Position numbers and translations under genes: made by a program | Assembly: GCF_024228315.1 (NCBI RefSeq) | Contig: NZ_CP100454.1 | Coordinates: 1,178,001-1,242,000 of the forward strand | Reading direction: 5' to 3' | DNA length: 64,000 nucleotides | Source of the DNA: Halomarina pelagica | GTDB lineage: Archaea; Halobacteriota; Halobacteria; Halobacteriales; Haloarculaceae | The notes under the pieces: generated by a model | The model's input: only the letters and a program-made list of their open reading frames with translations | Told to the model about the DNA's origin: nothing | Databases searched by the model: none | Shown here: piece by piece, positions 19,279 to 26,656 of the stretch | How positions within the stretch are numbered: position 1 is the first letter of the stretch | Layout of the letters: each line of letters opens with the position of its first letter

Positions 19279-19961
19279 TCCCGCTGCTGCACGACTTCAC
19301 CGGTCGGCGCGTGCTCGTCTTCGGTGGGGGACGCGTGGGCGCGCGGCGCGCGCGCACCTTCGCACGCGAGGCGGAGGTCGTCGTCGTCAGCCCCGCCTTC
19401 GTCGGTGACGGAGACGGGGAGAGGGAGGGGGACGAACCGGGCGACGAGAGGGGGTACGGCGACGCGACCCTGGTTCGGGCCGCACCCGCCCCCGACGACG
19501 TGCCCGCGTGGTTCGACCGCGTCGCGCCCGCGCTGGTCGTGGCGGCGACCGACGATCCCTCCCTCAACGACGCGATCGCGGCCGAGGCTCGCGCGCGCGG
19601 CGTGCTCGTCAACCGGGCGGATCGCGCCGGGGGACGGGATCTCGGCGGCGTGGCGATTCCCGCGACGGTCCGCGACGACCCCGTCGTGGTCGCGGTCTCG
19701 ACGGGTGGGCGGAGCCCCGCGCTGAGTCGGGTCCTCCGCGAGCGGATCGAGCGCGAGATCGACGGCGCGGGCGACCTCGCGCGCGTCACGGGTGACCTGC
19801 GCGAGCGGCTTCGGGACGACCACCCGCCCGACGAGCGGCGGGCGGCGGTACGGGCGGTCGTGCGATCGGACCGCGTTTGGAAGACTTTAGGTGGAGGAGC
19901 GGATAAGACGGAGACGATAGTGGACGAAATCGTCTCCGCTGAACTCGGTGAGTCGACATGA
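19275..19961 (+). CDS. precorrin-2 dehydrogenase / sirohydrochlorin ferrochelatase
   Basis: A 228-residue protein starting with GTG 19275, which overlaps the stop of the preceding gene (GTGA). It begins VIPLLHDFTGRRVLVFGGGR, an NAD-binding Rossmann motif, and later shows VVAATDDPSLNDAIA, VLVNRADRAGG and VVAVSTGGRSPALSRVL, as in the CysG N-terminal half (Met8p fold). It oxidises precorrin-2 to sirohydrochlorin and may insert iron to give siroheme. Its product feeds the siroheme decarboxylase encoded just upstream. Confidence 0.86.
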   Translation: MIPLLHDFTGRRVLVFGGGRVGARRARTFAREAEVVVVSPAFVGDGDGEREGDEPGDERGYGDATLVRAAPAPDDVPAWFDRVAPALVVAATDDPSLNDAIAAEARARGVLVNRADRAGGRDLGGVAIPATVRDDPVVVAVSTGGRSPALSRVLRERIEREIDGAGDLARVTGDLRERLRDDHPPDERRAAVRAVVRSDRVWKTLGGGADKTETIVDEIVSAELGEST

Positions 19962-21331
19962 CGATCGGACGTGGCGTGATAACCGGCGTGAGCGTCTCCC
20001 ACCAGCGTGCGGACCTCGACGCGATCGAGGCGGCGAGCGCGACGGGACAGAGCGCCGTCGTCCGCTCGCTGCTCGCCACGCCGGGCGTGACGGAGGCGTT
20101 CGCCCTCCAGACGTGTAACCGCGCCGAGGCCTACGTCGTCGCCGACGCCCCGGAGACCGGACGAGCCGCGCTGAGCGAGGTCGTGACGGACGTCTCCGCC
20201 GACGCGGTTCGCTCCCTCACCCACGAGGAGAGCCTGCGCCACCTCATGCGCGTCGCCTGCGGGCTCGAATCGCTCGTCGTCGGCGAGGATCAGATCCTCG
20301 GCCAGCTGCGCGACGCCTACCTCGACGCCCGCGAGGCCGGAGCGGTCGGGCCCATGCTGGAGGACGCGCTGATGAAGGCCGTGCACGTGGGCGAGCGGGC
20401 GCGGAGCGAGACGGCGATCAACGAGGGGGCCGTCTCCCTGGGGAGCGCGGCGGTCCGCGTCGCCCGCGGGGAACTCGACCTCGGCGACGCGACGGCGCTC
20501 GTCGTGGGGGCGGGCGAGATGGGGACGCTCGCCGCCCGCGCGCTCGCGGAGGAGGCGGGCCGCCTGCTCGTCGCCAACCGCACGGTCGACCGCGCGGAGT
20601 ACGTCGCCCGCGCGCTCGGCGGCGAGACGGCCGCCCTCGACCTCGCGGCGCTCCCCGTCGCCGTCGACGAGGCCGACGTCGTCGTGACGGCGACGGGGGC
20701 CGACAGCCACGTCCTCGACGCGGACGCGCTCTCGAACGCGGGCGAGACGCTGGTCATCGACCTCGCGCAACCCCGAGACGTGGACCCGCTCGCCGACGGC
20801 CTCTCGCACGTCACCGTCTACGACCTCGACGCCCTCCAGTCGGTGACCGACCGGACGGCGTCCCGGCGCGAGGACGCCGCGCGCGAGGTCGAGGCGATGA
20901 TCGACCGCGAGTTCGAACGCCTCCTCTCGCAGTACAAGCGCAAGCGCGCCGACGAGGTCATCGCCGCCATGTACGAGGGGGCGGAGGCGATCAAGGGCCG
21001 CGAGGTCGGGCGGGCGCTCTCCCGCCTGGAGGCGACCGACGACGCGTTCACCGACGAGCAGCGCGAGGTCGTCGAGTCGCTCGCGGACGCGCTCGTCGGC
21101 CAGATCCTCGCCTCGCCGACCAAGAGCCTCCGCGACGCCGCCGAGAAGGACGACTGGAGCACGATCAACACGGCCCTCCAGCTGTTCGACCCGCACAACG
21201 AGCGGCCGGTCGGCGCGCCCGACGACGGGACCTCCGGGACGGTCCCCGACGCCGTCTCGATCGACGACCTCCCCGAACCCCTCCGCGAGGAGATGCCGAC
21301 GGCCGTCCTCGAACAGCTGAGCGACGACTGA
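19958..21331 (+). CDS. hemA: glutamyl-tRNA reductase
   Basis: A 457-residue glutamyl-tRNA reductase, the NADPH-dependent first committed step of tetrapyrrole synthesis from Glu-tRNA. The catalytic Cys is Cys53 in FALQTCNRAEAYVV; GLESLVVGEDQILGQLRDAY and NEGAVSLGSAAVRVAR are family signatures, followed by the NADPH site VVGAGEMGTLAARAL. The start ATG overlaps the upstream stop (ATGA), so three tetrapyrrole genes form one coupled operon. The extended C-terminal tail after residue 415 is acidic and variable. Confidence 0.95.
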   Translation: MTIGRGVITGVSVSHQRADLDAIEAASATGQSAVVRSLLATPGVTEAFALQTCNRAEAYVVADAPETGRAALSEVVTDVSADAVRSLTHEESLRHLMRVACGLESLVVGEDQILGQLRDAYLDAREAGAVGPMLEDALMKAVHVGERARSETAINEGAVSLGSAAVRVARGELDLGDATALVVGAGEMGTLAARALAEEAGRLLVANRTVDRAEYVARALGGETAALDLAALPVAVDEADVVVTATGADSHVLDADALSNAGETLVIDLAQPRDVDPLADGLSHVTVYDLDALQSVTDRTASRREDAAREVEAMIDREFERLLSQYKRKRADEVIAAMYEGAEAIKGREVGRALSRLEATDDAFTDEQREVVESLADALVGQILASPTKSLRDAAEKDDWSTINTALQLFDPHNERPVGAPDDGTSGTVPDAVSIDDLPEPLREEMPTAVLEQLSDD

Positions 21332-21469
21332 CGGCGGGCTGACCGTGGACTGACGCTGGACTGACCGTGAACTGACGCTGGACGACGGACGGCTGGCACC
21401 GACGCGCGCTGGACTGCGGACGGGGAGACGGAGGAGAGGACAGCGAGGGCGTCGACGGTTACTGGGCGT

Positions 21470-21814
21470 TCACTCGAGTTCGTACACCATGATCCAGCCG
21501 TCGCTCCGGATCCTGACGAGGTAGTCGCGGTATCGGAACTCCACGTTACCGAACCCGGCGCGGGACGCGCCGGCCACCTCCGGCCCGAAGAAGGCGTCCT
21601 CGATCGCCACCACGTCCACGCACTCGTACAGGGACGGGGATCGCACCTCGACCGGAGGGACGTCCTCGGCCGCCGCGACGGCGTAGACGATCTCGACGGT
21701 GAGTTCCGTATCGCCGTCCGGGTCGTAGGGGCGCTGATGGACGAGTGTTCGGGCGGTGGGAGACCCGTCGGTCGCTCCGCCGCCGTCGGTCCGACCGTCA
21801 CTCGTTCCCGGCAT
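21470..21814 (-). CDS. HalOD1 output domain protein
   Basis: A 114-residue protein. After a Gly/Asp-rich N-terminus, the domain TELTVEIVYAVAAAEDVPPV ... LYECVDVVAIEDAFFG ... FRYRDYLVRIRSDGWIMVYE matches HalOD1, a small haloarchaeal domain often found as an output module of signalling proteins. Standalone copies are common. Its first 17 bases overlap the end of the upstream DUF7344-type gene, so the pair is probably one operon. Confidence 0.82.
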   Translation of the reverse strand: MPGTSDGRTDGGGATDGSPTARTLVHQRPYDPDGDTELTVEIVYAVAAAEDVPPVEVRSPSLYECVDVVAIEDAFFGPEVAGASRAGFGNVEFRYRDYLVRIRSDGWIMVYELE

Positions 21815-22256
21815 CGAACTCCCTCCGTGCGTGGCTCTCCTGACCGGCGTCGAGACTCGCGCCGACCCCTTCGAGGGCGGCCAGCACCTGCGAGGCGTGC
21901 TCCCCCCGACCGATCGTCTCGGCCTCTCGGTCGAACGTGACGATCCCGTCCTCGACCAGTTTCGGGACGTGCGCGTGGTAGAGCGAGATGTACACCCGGT
22001 CGCGCGCCTCCCCCGTGACCGCCTCCTCGGCTATCTCGTCCTCCCAGGCGGCGATCTTGGTCGCGAGGTCGGTGAGCGTCCATCGCGATCGTTCCTTCAG
22101 CGTGTAGAGGAGATACCGCCGCCGCGAGTGAGCGAGCGCCCGAAACACGTAGTCCAACTGTAAGACGCCGAGCGGAACGGCCCCCTCGTCGGTACCCTCG
22201 ACGGACCGTCCCGTCTGTGCTCCTTCCCCCTCTTCATCGGGGTTTCGATCCTCCAT
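21798..22256 (-). CDS. DUF7344-type winged-helix protein
   Basis: A 152-residue protein. LDYVFRALAHSRRRYLLYTL, LTDLATKIAAWE, VYISLYHAHVPKLVEDGIVTFD form a winged-helix fold typical of the haloarchaeal DUF7344 domain, which is usually found with HalOD1 proteins and is probably a DNA-binding or signal-output module. The start at 22256 (MEDRNPDEEG) was chosen; the longer in-frame extension crosses an 11-base G/C homopolymer and looks non-coding. Confidence 0.75.
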   Translation of the reverse strand: MEDRNPDEEGEGAQTGRSVEGTDEGAVPLGVLQLDYVFRALAHSRRRYLLYTLKERSRWTLTDLATKIAAWEDEIAEEAVTGEARDRVYISLYHAHVPKLVEDGIVTFDREAETIGRGEHASQVLAALEGVGASLDAGQESHARREFDAGNE

Positions 22257-22267
22257 ATCGCCCGATT

Positions 22268-22278
22268 GGGGGGGGGGG
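22268..22278. repeat. 11-base G homopolymer (C run in the leader of the DUF7344-type gene)
   Basis: An uninterrupted run of 11 G on the plus strand. Relative to the minus-strand gene it is a C run 12-22 bases upstream of the ATG. Confidence 0.9.
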
Positions 22279-22449
22279 AGTGAAATCAGTTCGCACGAGA
22301 TGGATCGAACGGTGTATGTACGGATCGGAGTACCGACGGGGACACCGACCGTTCTCGATGCCCGAAACGGGCACCGTGTCGGTTCGGAGCGGACGGCCGT
22401 CCGGACGCCGACCCGTGAGCGTTTTACGTCACTCGCGGGACGGACAGGT

Positions 22450-23031
22450 ATGCCCGGACCGGTCTTCCTGGAGGGCGAGGCGGTCACCCTCCGGCCGATA
22501 GAGGAGGAGGACGTCGAGTTCCTCCAGCGATGCATGAACGACCCGCGCGTCTGGCGTTACGCGCTCGACGTGAACCCCACGAACCGCGTGCAGACGGAGG
22601 CGTTCTTCGAGGACGTGCTCTCCGGCGACGACGGCGTCCACTGCCTCGCCTGCGACGGCGACGAACCGCTGGGCGTCGTCTCGCTGACCGGCTCTCGCTA
22701 CGGCCCGGACGAGACGGCCCGGGCGCGCGCCGCGGAACTCGCCTACTGGTTCGCGCCCGAACGCCACGGTCGGGGGTACGGCTCCGACGCCGCCGCGACG
22801 ATGGTCCGGTACGCCTTCGAGGACCGGAACCTCCGGCGCGTGAGCGCGCGCCTCGGGAGCTTCAACGACGCCTCGGCGGGCCTGCTGGAGTCGCTCGGCT
22901 TCGAGCACGAGGGCACCCTGCGGGAGGCGGCGTGGTTCCGCGGCGAGTACCACGACGTGCGCTGGTACGGCCTCCTGCGCGAGGAGTGGCGGGCGCGGGA
23001 GGAGGGACCGCGACCCGACGACGGTACGTGA
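22450..23031 (+). CDS. GNAT family N-acetyltransferase, RimJ/RimL type
   Basis: A 193-residue acetyltransferase. The opening GEAVTLRPIEEEDVEFLQRC, the acetyl-CoA loop FAPERHGRGYGSDAAATMV and the ending VSARLGSFNDASAGLLESLGFEHEG-like region (LGSFNDASAGLLESLGF) fit the RimJ/RimL or SpeG-like subgroup that acetylates protein N-termini or small amines. The start at 22450 gives MPGPVFLEGE, as in relatives; an in-frame ATG at 22300 is too far upstream. It is divergent from the DUF7344/HalOD1 operon. Confidence 0.85.
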   Translation: MPGPVFLEGEAVTLRPIEEEDVEFLQRCMNDPRVWRYALDVNPTNRVQTEAFFEDVLSGDDGVHCLACDGDEPLGVVSLTGSRYGPDETARARAAELAYWFAPERHGRGYGSDAAATMVRYAFEDRNLRRVSARLGSFNDASAGLLESLGFEHEGTLREAAWFRGEYHDVRWYGLLREEWRAREEGPRPDDGT

Positions 23032-23141
23032 CGAGCGTCCGTCGCGGGCTCCCGCCGTTTCCGGTACCGCTCTCCGCGCTACTGCCGTCGAATCGTCGTC
23101 GTTACGCTCGAATAGCAGCGGTCGTCGTCCCCTGACGACCG

Positions 23142-23558
23142 ATGTCGAACCCCAAGACTTACCGGCTCGCCGGCCACCTGGGTCAGGGTATGACCGACGT
23201 GATATTGGCCGAACAAGAAATCGAACCCGGACGGACGGAGGACGCCGTGGCCCTGTTCGAAGAGATCGGCCGAGTGAGAGACGCCGATGACGTGATGTCG
23301 GCCCTGGAGAGAGAGGGCGTCCACACGGAGTCCGCGTTTCTCCGGCGAACTGACGAGGCCGACTACGTACTGTACTACATCGAAGCCGAGGACGGTGAGC
23401 AGGTGTACGACGTCTATCGGGACATCGTGACGGACCCCGAGGGAGAAGCGGAGGGGCTCGCGGAATTCGTCCGCGAGTTCAACGACGTAATGGCGGGCGA
23501 ACCGTCCGTGGTCGAGGCCGACCTCCTCTATCACCTCGTGACTCCCGACCGTCCCTGA
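23142..23558 (+). CDS. conserved small protein, possibly DUF6176
   Basis: A 138-residue soluble acidic protein. VILAEQEIEPGRTEDAVALF, then a central segment ending VLYYIEAEDGEQVYDVYRDI, suggests a dimeric alpha-beta barrel fold such as the archaeal DUF6176 family; this match is from memory. Translation may start at 23142 or at the internal ATG at 23190 (MTDVILAEQE), which better matches the family start. No catalytic motif is visible. Confidence 0.55.
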   Translation: MSNPKTYRLAGHLGQGMTDVILAEQEIEPGRTEDAVALFEEIGRVRDADDVMSALEREGVHTESAFLRRTDEADYVLYYIEAEDGEQVYDVYRDIVTDPEGEAEGLAEFVREFNDVMAGEPSVVEADLLYHLVTPDRP

Positions 23559-23651
23559 GTTCGGGAGGCGACGGACGAATCCGCCACGGAGGGGGCGCTG
23601 GCCCCGTCGTGACGGTAGGACGTAGCGCACTCGTGCGGGCAAAAGCTACGT

Positions 23652-23813
23652 TCAGCCCTGGAGAGCCGAAACCCCGTACTCGACAACGACGCGCTCGACG
23701 ATGCCGCGCGAGCGCCGAGCCGGTATCGTCAGTTCCGTGAGATCGTCCTGGTGTTCACCCTCATAGACGTAGAGCCGCCGTGTGAACCGCTGTAACCGTA
23801 AATTAGCGTCTGT
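23652..23813 (-). pseudogene. possible gene fragment in an intergenic stretch
   Basis: The 306-base gap between the genes at 23558 and 23865 holds no complete gene, but on the minus strand 54 codons are open to a TGA at 23652. The peptide (RRLYVYEGEHQDDLTELTIP and ERVVVEYGVSAL) looks protein-like, has no start codon and is cut off by a stop upstream. It could be the 3' end of a decayed gene. Family unknown. Confidence 0.25.
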
Positions 23814-23864
23814 TCAACACGGCAGAAGACACCAATTCAAGACGACCAGGCACCTAGCTCAGGT

Positions 23865-24392
23865 ATGCCTTTATCTACCATGGACAAACGCGCCTTCCTG
23901 AGAGCGGTCGGTGCGCTCTTCGCGGGGGTCGCGTGGAGTTCGAGAGCTACCGGTCGGGCTCGAGCCGACGACATCGTCGAGTTCCGGCGTGGACCGACCG
24001 ATCGGTGTACCCGCTTCGTCGAGTACGAGGAACGTGACGGAGAGGAGTTCGAACACTGTGACGGACCCGACAGGGAATTCACCGAAGAGATCGACGACGA
24101 CGGCGACGAGGAGCAGACGGAGGTCGAGCGGAACGGGCCGGTCCGCCGGACGACCGAAGAGGAGGACGGCGAGGGGGAGGAACGGATCTACGACGAGAAC
24201 GGAACCCTCCGGTTCCGGCGAAAGGAGGACGACGACGGCGACGAGCGGACGTGGCGGTTCGACGAGAACGGGACGCTTCGCGTGTCCGAGGAGAACGACG
24301 AGGACGGCGACGACAGCCGCCGTATCTACGACGCGAACGGCGCTCTCGTCGACTCACACCGGGACGACGACGACGACCTCTTCGACGACTGA
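23865..24392 (+). CDS. exported highly acidic protein with repeated DENG motifs
   Basis: A 175-residue protein. If translation starts at the second ATG (23880, MDKRAFLRAVGALFAGVAWS), it has a clear N-terminal signal sequence ending near ATGRARA. The mature part is dominated by Asp and Glu and contains three copies of a short unit: YDENGTLRF, FDENGTLRV and YDANGALVD, spaced about 26 residues. The unit recalls YD or MORN_2-like repeats. No family was recognised; a surface-exposed, possibly calcium-binding protein is a guess. Confidence 0.6.
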   Translation: MPLSTMDKRAFLRAVGALFAGVAWSSRATGRARADDIVEFRRGPTDRCTRFVEYEERDGEEFEHCDGPDREFTEEIDDDGDEEQTEVERNGPVRRTTEEEDGEGEERIYDENGTLRFRRKEDDDGDERTWRFDENGTLRVSEENDEDGDDSRRIYDANGALVDSHRDDDDDLFDD

Positions 24393-24581
24393 AGGCGGAG
24401 TCCGAGTAGCGTCAACCGGTTCTGTCGAGTCCGGACGCGGCGACAGAGTTGCCTATCGCTGGGTCCCGTTCACCCGGCAGTCGTCGTCTCTTCGACTGGA
24501 CCGTCTCCCTGTGCGCGACGGCGTACCGATACGTGTTCTTCGGGGAAACTGCTATATTCGGTCACGTCCGTATCGGTTCGT

Positions 24582-24905
24582 ATGCCGGTCGGAGAGACCA
24601 TCCTGCTCGGGTTCGCGACCGGTCTGTGTCTCCTGTTCGCGTGGGCGATCGACCGCCACGGTGCCGTCTCCCTGATCGCCGGCTACCGAGCGGGCGAGTT
24701 CTCCCCGGCACGGGAGCGGGAACTCGCGGTCGACGTGCGGAACGTGCTGCTGGCCGTCGCGGGACTTCTCGGACTCCTCGTCGTCGACGCGTGGACCGGT
24801 CGCCTCCCGTGGGCCGGCGAACTCGTGACGATCGGAACCCTCCTCCTCGCCGGGTGGATCGTCTGGAAATACAACGTGGGAAACGATGAGACGGAAACGA
24901 TCTGA
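24582..24905 (+). CDS. small membrane protein, DUF3784-like
   Basis: A 107-residue protein with three transmembrane segments (ILLGFATGLCLLFAWAI, VLLAVAGLLGLLVVDAW, LVTIGTLLLAGWIVWKY). The motif SLIAGYRAGEFSPARE after the first helix recalls DUF3784, in which a similar AGY motif follows the first helix. Function unknown. Its end overlaps the possible start of the next gene. Confidence 0.6.
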   Translation: MPVGETILLGFATGLCLLFAWAIDRHGAVSLIAGYRAGEFSPARERELAVDVRNVLLAVAGLLGLLVVDAWTGRLPWAGELVTIGTLLLAGWIVWKYNVGNDETETI

Positions 24906-25173
24906 CGCGGACGACGCTCCGATGTCGGCGGCCGACCCCCGGGGAAACGAGCCGTTCTACGTCGACCCGGACTGTTCGACCTGCGGGACGCGACTCGTCC
25001 TGCTCGACGTGCACCGGCAGAGCGACGTCCCGGTCGAGCCGGGGGAGATCTGGCACGACGAGTGGTGGTGTCCGGCGTGCGAGGACGGGATTCACATGGA
25101 CTGGCCCGAGTCCGCGTTCGAGCGACTGACGGAGCTATCGGAGGCGGAGGCGAGACCGTTCGAGGAACTGTGA
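24886..25173 (+). CDS. small zinc-binding protein
   Basis: A 95-residue acidic protein with two CxxC pairs (DCSTCGTRLVLLD and WWCPACEDGIHMDW) predicting one zinc ion. The first in-frame ATG at 24886 overlaps the preceding gene by 20 bases; the ATG at 24922 (MSAADPRGNE) avoids the overlap and is about as likely. I do not recognise a named family. It is the last high-GC gene before the AT-rich island. Confidence 0.6.
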   Translation: MRRKRSDADDAPMSAADPRGNEPFYVDPDCSTCGTRLVLLDVHRQSDVPVEPGEIWHDEWWCPACEDGIHMDWPESAFERLTELSEAEARPFEEL

Positions 25174-25191
25174 GTTGCTGAGGGTAATCCG

Positions 25192-25598
25192 GTCGATAAG
25201 GAACAAGTCGAGTTCGTTCTGAACTATCTAGGATGGTTTGTGGACGCCTCTATGCACCGTTGCTGTCGGTTCTCTGGCGGTGTGGCGTACGCTCAGGGAC
25301 AATCAGGGCCTTCGACGTCGAGGACTACGACCGGGAGAACGAGTGGCTTCGTGCTGTCCACCGGGAAGGCACACCGCTCAAGAACAAGGAGAGGAGAGAG
25401 CGGCTGATCGCCCTAAGCCTGGATACCTGCCAAGTCTTGAACGACTACGTTGACCACACTCGGCACGACGTCACTGGCAAGGTAGAGCGAAATCCCTTGT
25501 TTGCCACTCAGTTTTCTTGGAGAAAGCAGGAGGTATTTGGCCACAGAATAAAGCGAAGTGGCTTCAGCGCCGCCTCACAGAATGTCCAGAAATTCTAG
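25192..25598 (+). pseudogene. decayed tyrosine recombinase / integrase (frameshift, truncated)
   Basis: Two overlapping frames together spell a haloarchaeal XerC/D-like integrase. From 25192 one frame reads VDKEQVEFVLNYLGWFVDAS; near 25253-25262 the similarity moves to another frame that reads LLSVLWRCGVRSGTIRAFDV, then EDYDREN and GTPLKNKERRERLIALSLDT. A single indel explains this. The C-terminal catalytic HxxR and Tyr box is missing: after DPLF-like NPLFATQF the sequence degenerates and stops at 25598. It marks an old integration event at the left edge of the AT-rich island. Confidence 0.75.
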
Positions 25599-25990
25599 AA
25601 TTTTCGTCATTTGTGGCAAGAATTAGGCATTGACAGGGCAATCGAGGTTGTCACCCTCTCGATTGGCAACGCTTGGGCATCTACTTGTGACAACCTTGCT
25701 TGGTCAGTAGCGGCAACATCTCGCCACAGAACTGAACGATATCGTAATTACTGGCCGTTGGAATTTGGGGGCACTGCCAACCAATCAGTTTCCGTTCTGT
25801 AGTAAAATGAATCGTGTGGGCGGCTTCCTGACGATTTCCATTTGTTGACAAGTGGTAACCGTCAATGGACTCGGGTAGGTTCGTCAAGTTGACTGCATAG
25901 TGCAACAGCGGCGGCAGTGATTTTAGGAAGAGTTAGAGACTAATGGTACACTATGACCGTTCGATCAAAAAGTACCACTGCGTATGAGTA
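25599..25990. other. AT-rich stretch without a confident gene
   Basis: Lower GC than the flanking chromosome. It holds a 74-codon minus-strand frame (listed separately) and otherwise only short frames. Probably debris left by mobile DNA. Confidence 0.4.
25681..25905 (-). CDS. possible small hypothetical protein or gene fragment
   Basis: A 74-codon frame with protein-like composition (SIDGYHLSTNGNRQEAAHTI, then FTTERKLIGWQCPQ). No family was recognised and no promoter or partner is evident. It may be a fragment of a larger decayed gene; the opposite strand also has an open frame here. Confidence 0.25.
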   Translation of the reverse strand: MHYAVNLTNLPESIDGYHLSTNGNRQEAAHTIHFTTERKLIGWQCPQIPTASNYDIVQFCGEMLPLLTKQGCHK

Positions 25991-25998
25991 GATATATC
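25991..25998 (+). promoter_or_regulatory. TATA box of the island operon
   Basis: GATATATC lies about 35 bases before the ATG at 26030 and would start transcription near 26018-26022, giving a very short leader. Confidence 0.5.
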
Positions 25999-26029
25999 AT
26001 CTCATGGGTGTTCAGATAAGAACAACGAC

Positions 26030-26656
26030 ATGGTGAATGGCGTCTTCACGAAGTGGCTATCCAGCAGTACACCAAAATTGGATAAGCTGCTTAAGGTCCC
26101 ATTCGACTATCAACCAGAGGCTGAGGACGAATGTGTGATCTACTGTATCTGGATGGCACTACATTACTTTAAAAACAAACACCCAAATGTAGATCTCAGA
26201 AAGGCTACGGAATCACTATCGCCAGACGAAATCATGGAAGACATGACGATCGTAGAGGGAGGATGGAAGCCGAACCAAGACGAGCTCACGGTCGTTTCCG
26301 AGCGGACAAATACTCTGCAGTTCAGTCTCAATGCTTGGCAGGACGGCGCTCCTAAATCTCTATTCAGCATGGTGAAAGAGAACATACAAAACGAGCGACC
26401 AATCATTCCGTTCATCAATGGCTCCCGATTACGGGAGAAGACACGGGAAAATGACGGTGTTCATGCGGTCGTTGCATCTGGCTATAGCCTGCCTCAGGAC
26501 GGAGACGAATTTGTAGCAATCCACGATCCATGGGGATATCCAGAAGACATCGTAGAGAGGCAGAAGTTAGAAGATGCTTGGGACCCGTGGTTCAATCAAG
26601 TACTCACAGTATCCCTCTCAAGAAGAGGCTCGAAAATCGTGGGTGGAAATAAATGA
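26030..26656 (+). CDS. C39-like (papain-fold) cysteine peptidase domain protein
   Basis: A 208-residue soluble protein. The N-terminal VPFDYQPEAEDECVIYCIWM, with Gln28 and Cys35 starting a long helix (MALHYF), resembles the oxyanion Gln and catalytic Cys of C39-like peptidases; GVHAVVASGY supplies His145 and AIHDPWG Asp166, in the order and spacing of that fold. Such domains cleave peptides, often at double-glycine sites. There is no transmembrane or ABC part and no signal peptide, so it acts in the cytoplasm. It is first in an operon; the next gene's ATG overlaps its stop (ATGA). Base composition is AT-rich, unlike the flanking chromosome, pointing to transfer. Confidence 0.7.
   Translation: MVNGVFTKWLSSSTPKLDKLLKVPFDYQPEAEDECVIYCIWMALHYFKNKHPNVDLRKATESLSPDEIMEDMTIVEGGWKPNQDELTVVSERTNTLQFSLNAWQDGAPKSLFSMVKENIQNERPIIPFINGSRLREKTRENDGVHAVVASGYSLPQDGDEFVAIHDPWGYPEDIVERQKLEDAWDPWFNQVLTVSLSRRGSKIVGGNK

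Noticed and set aside
19223-21196. Minus-strand open frame of 657 codons opposite hemA and the precorrin-2 dehydrogenase
   Set aside because: Shadow frame of high-GC coding DNA with biased, Arg-rich composition; the plus-strand genes have clear catalytic motifs.
25611-25802. Plus-strand open frame of 63 codons in the island
   Set aside because: It overlaps a slightly better minus-strand frame and has no start context, promoter or recognisable motif.
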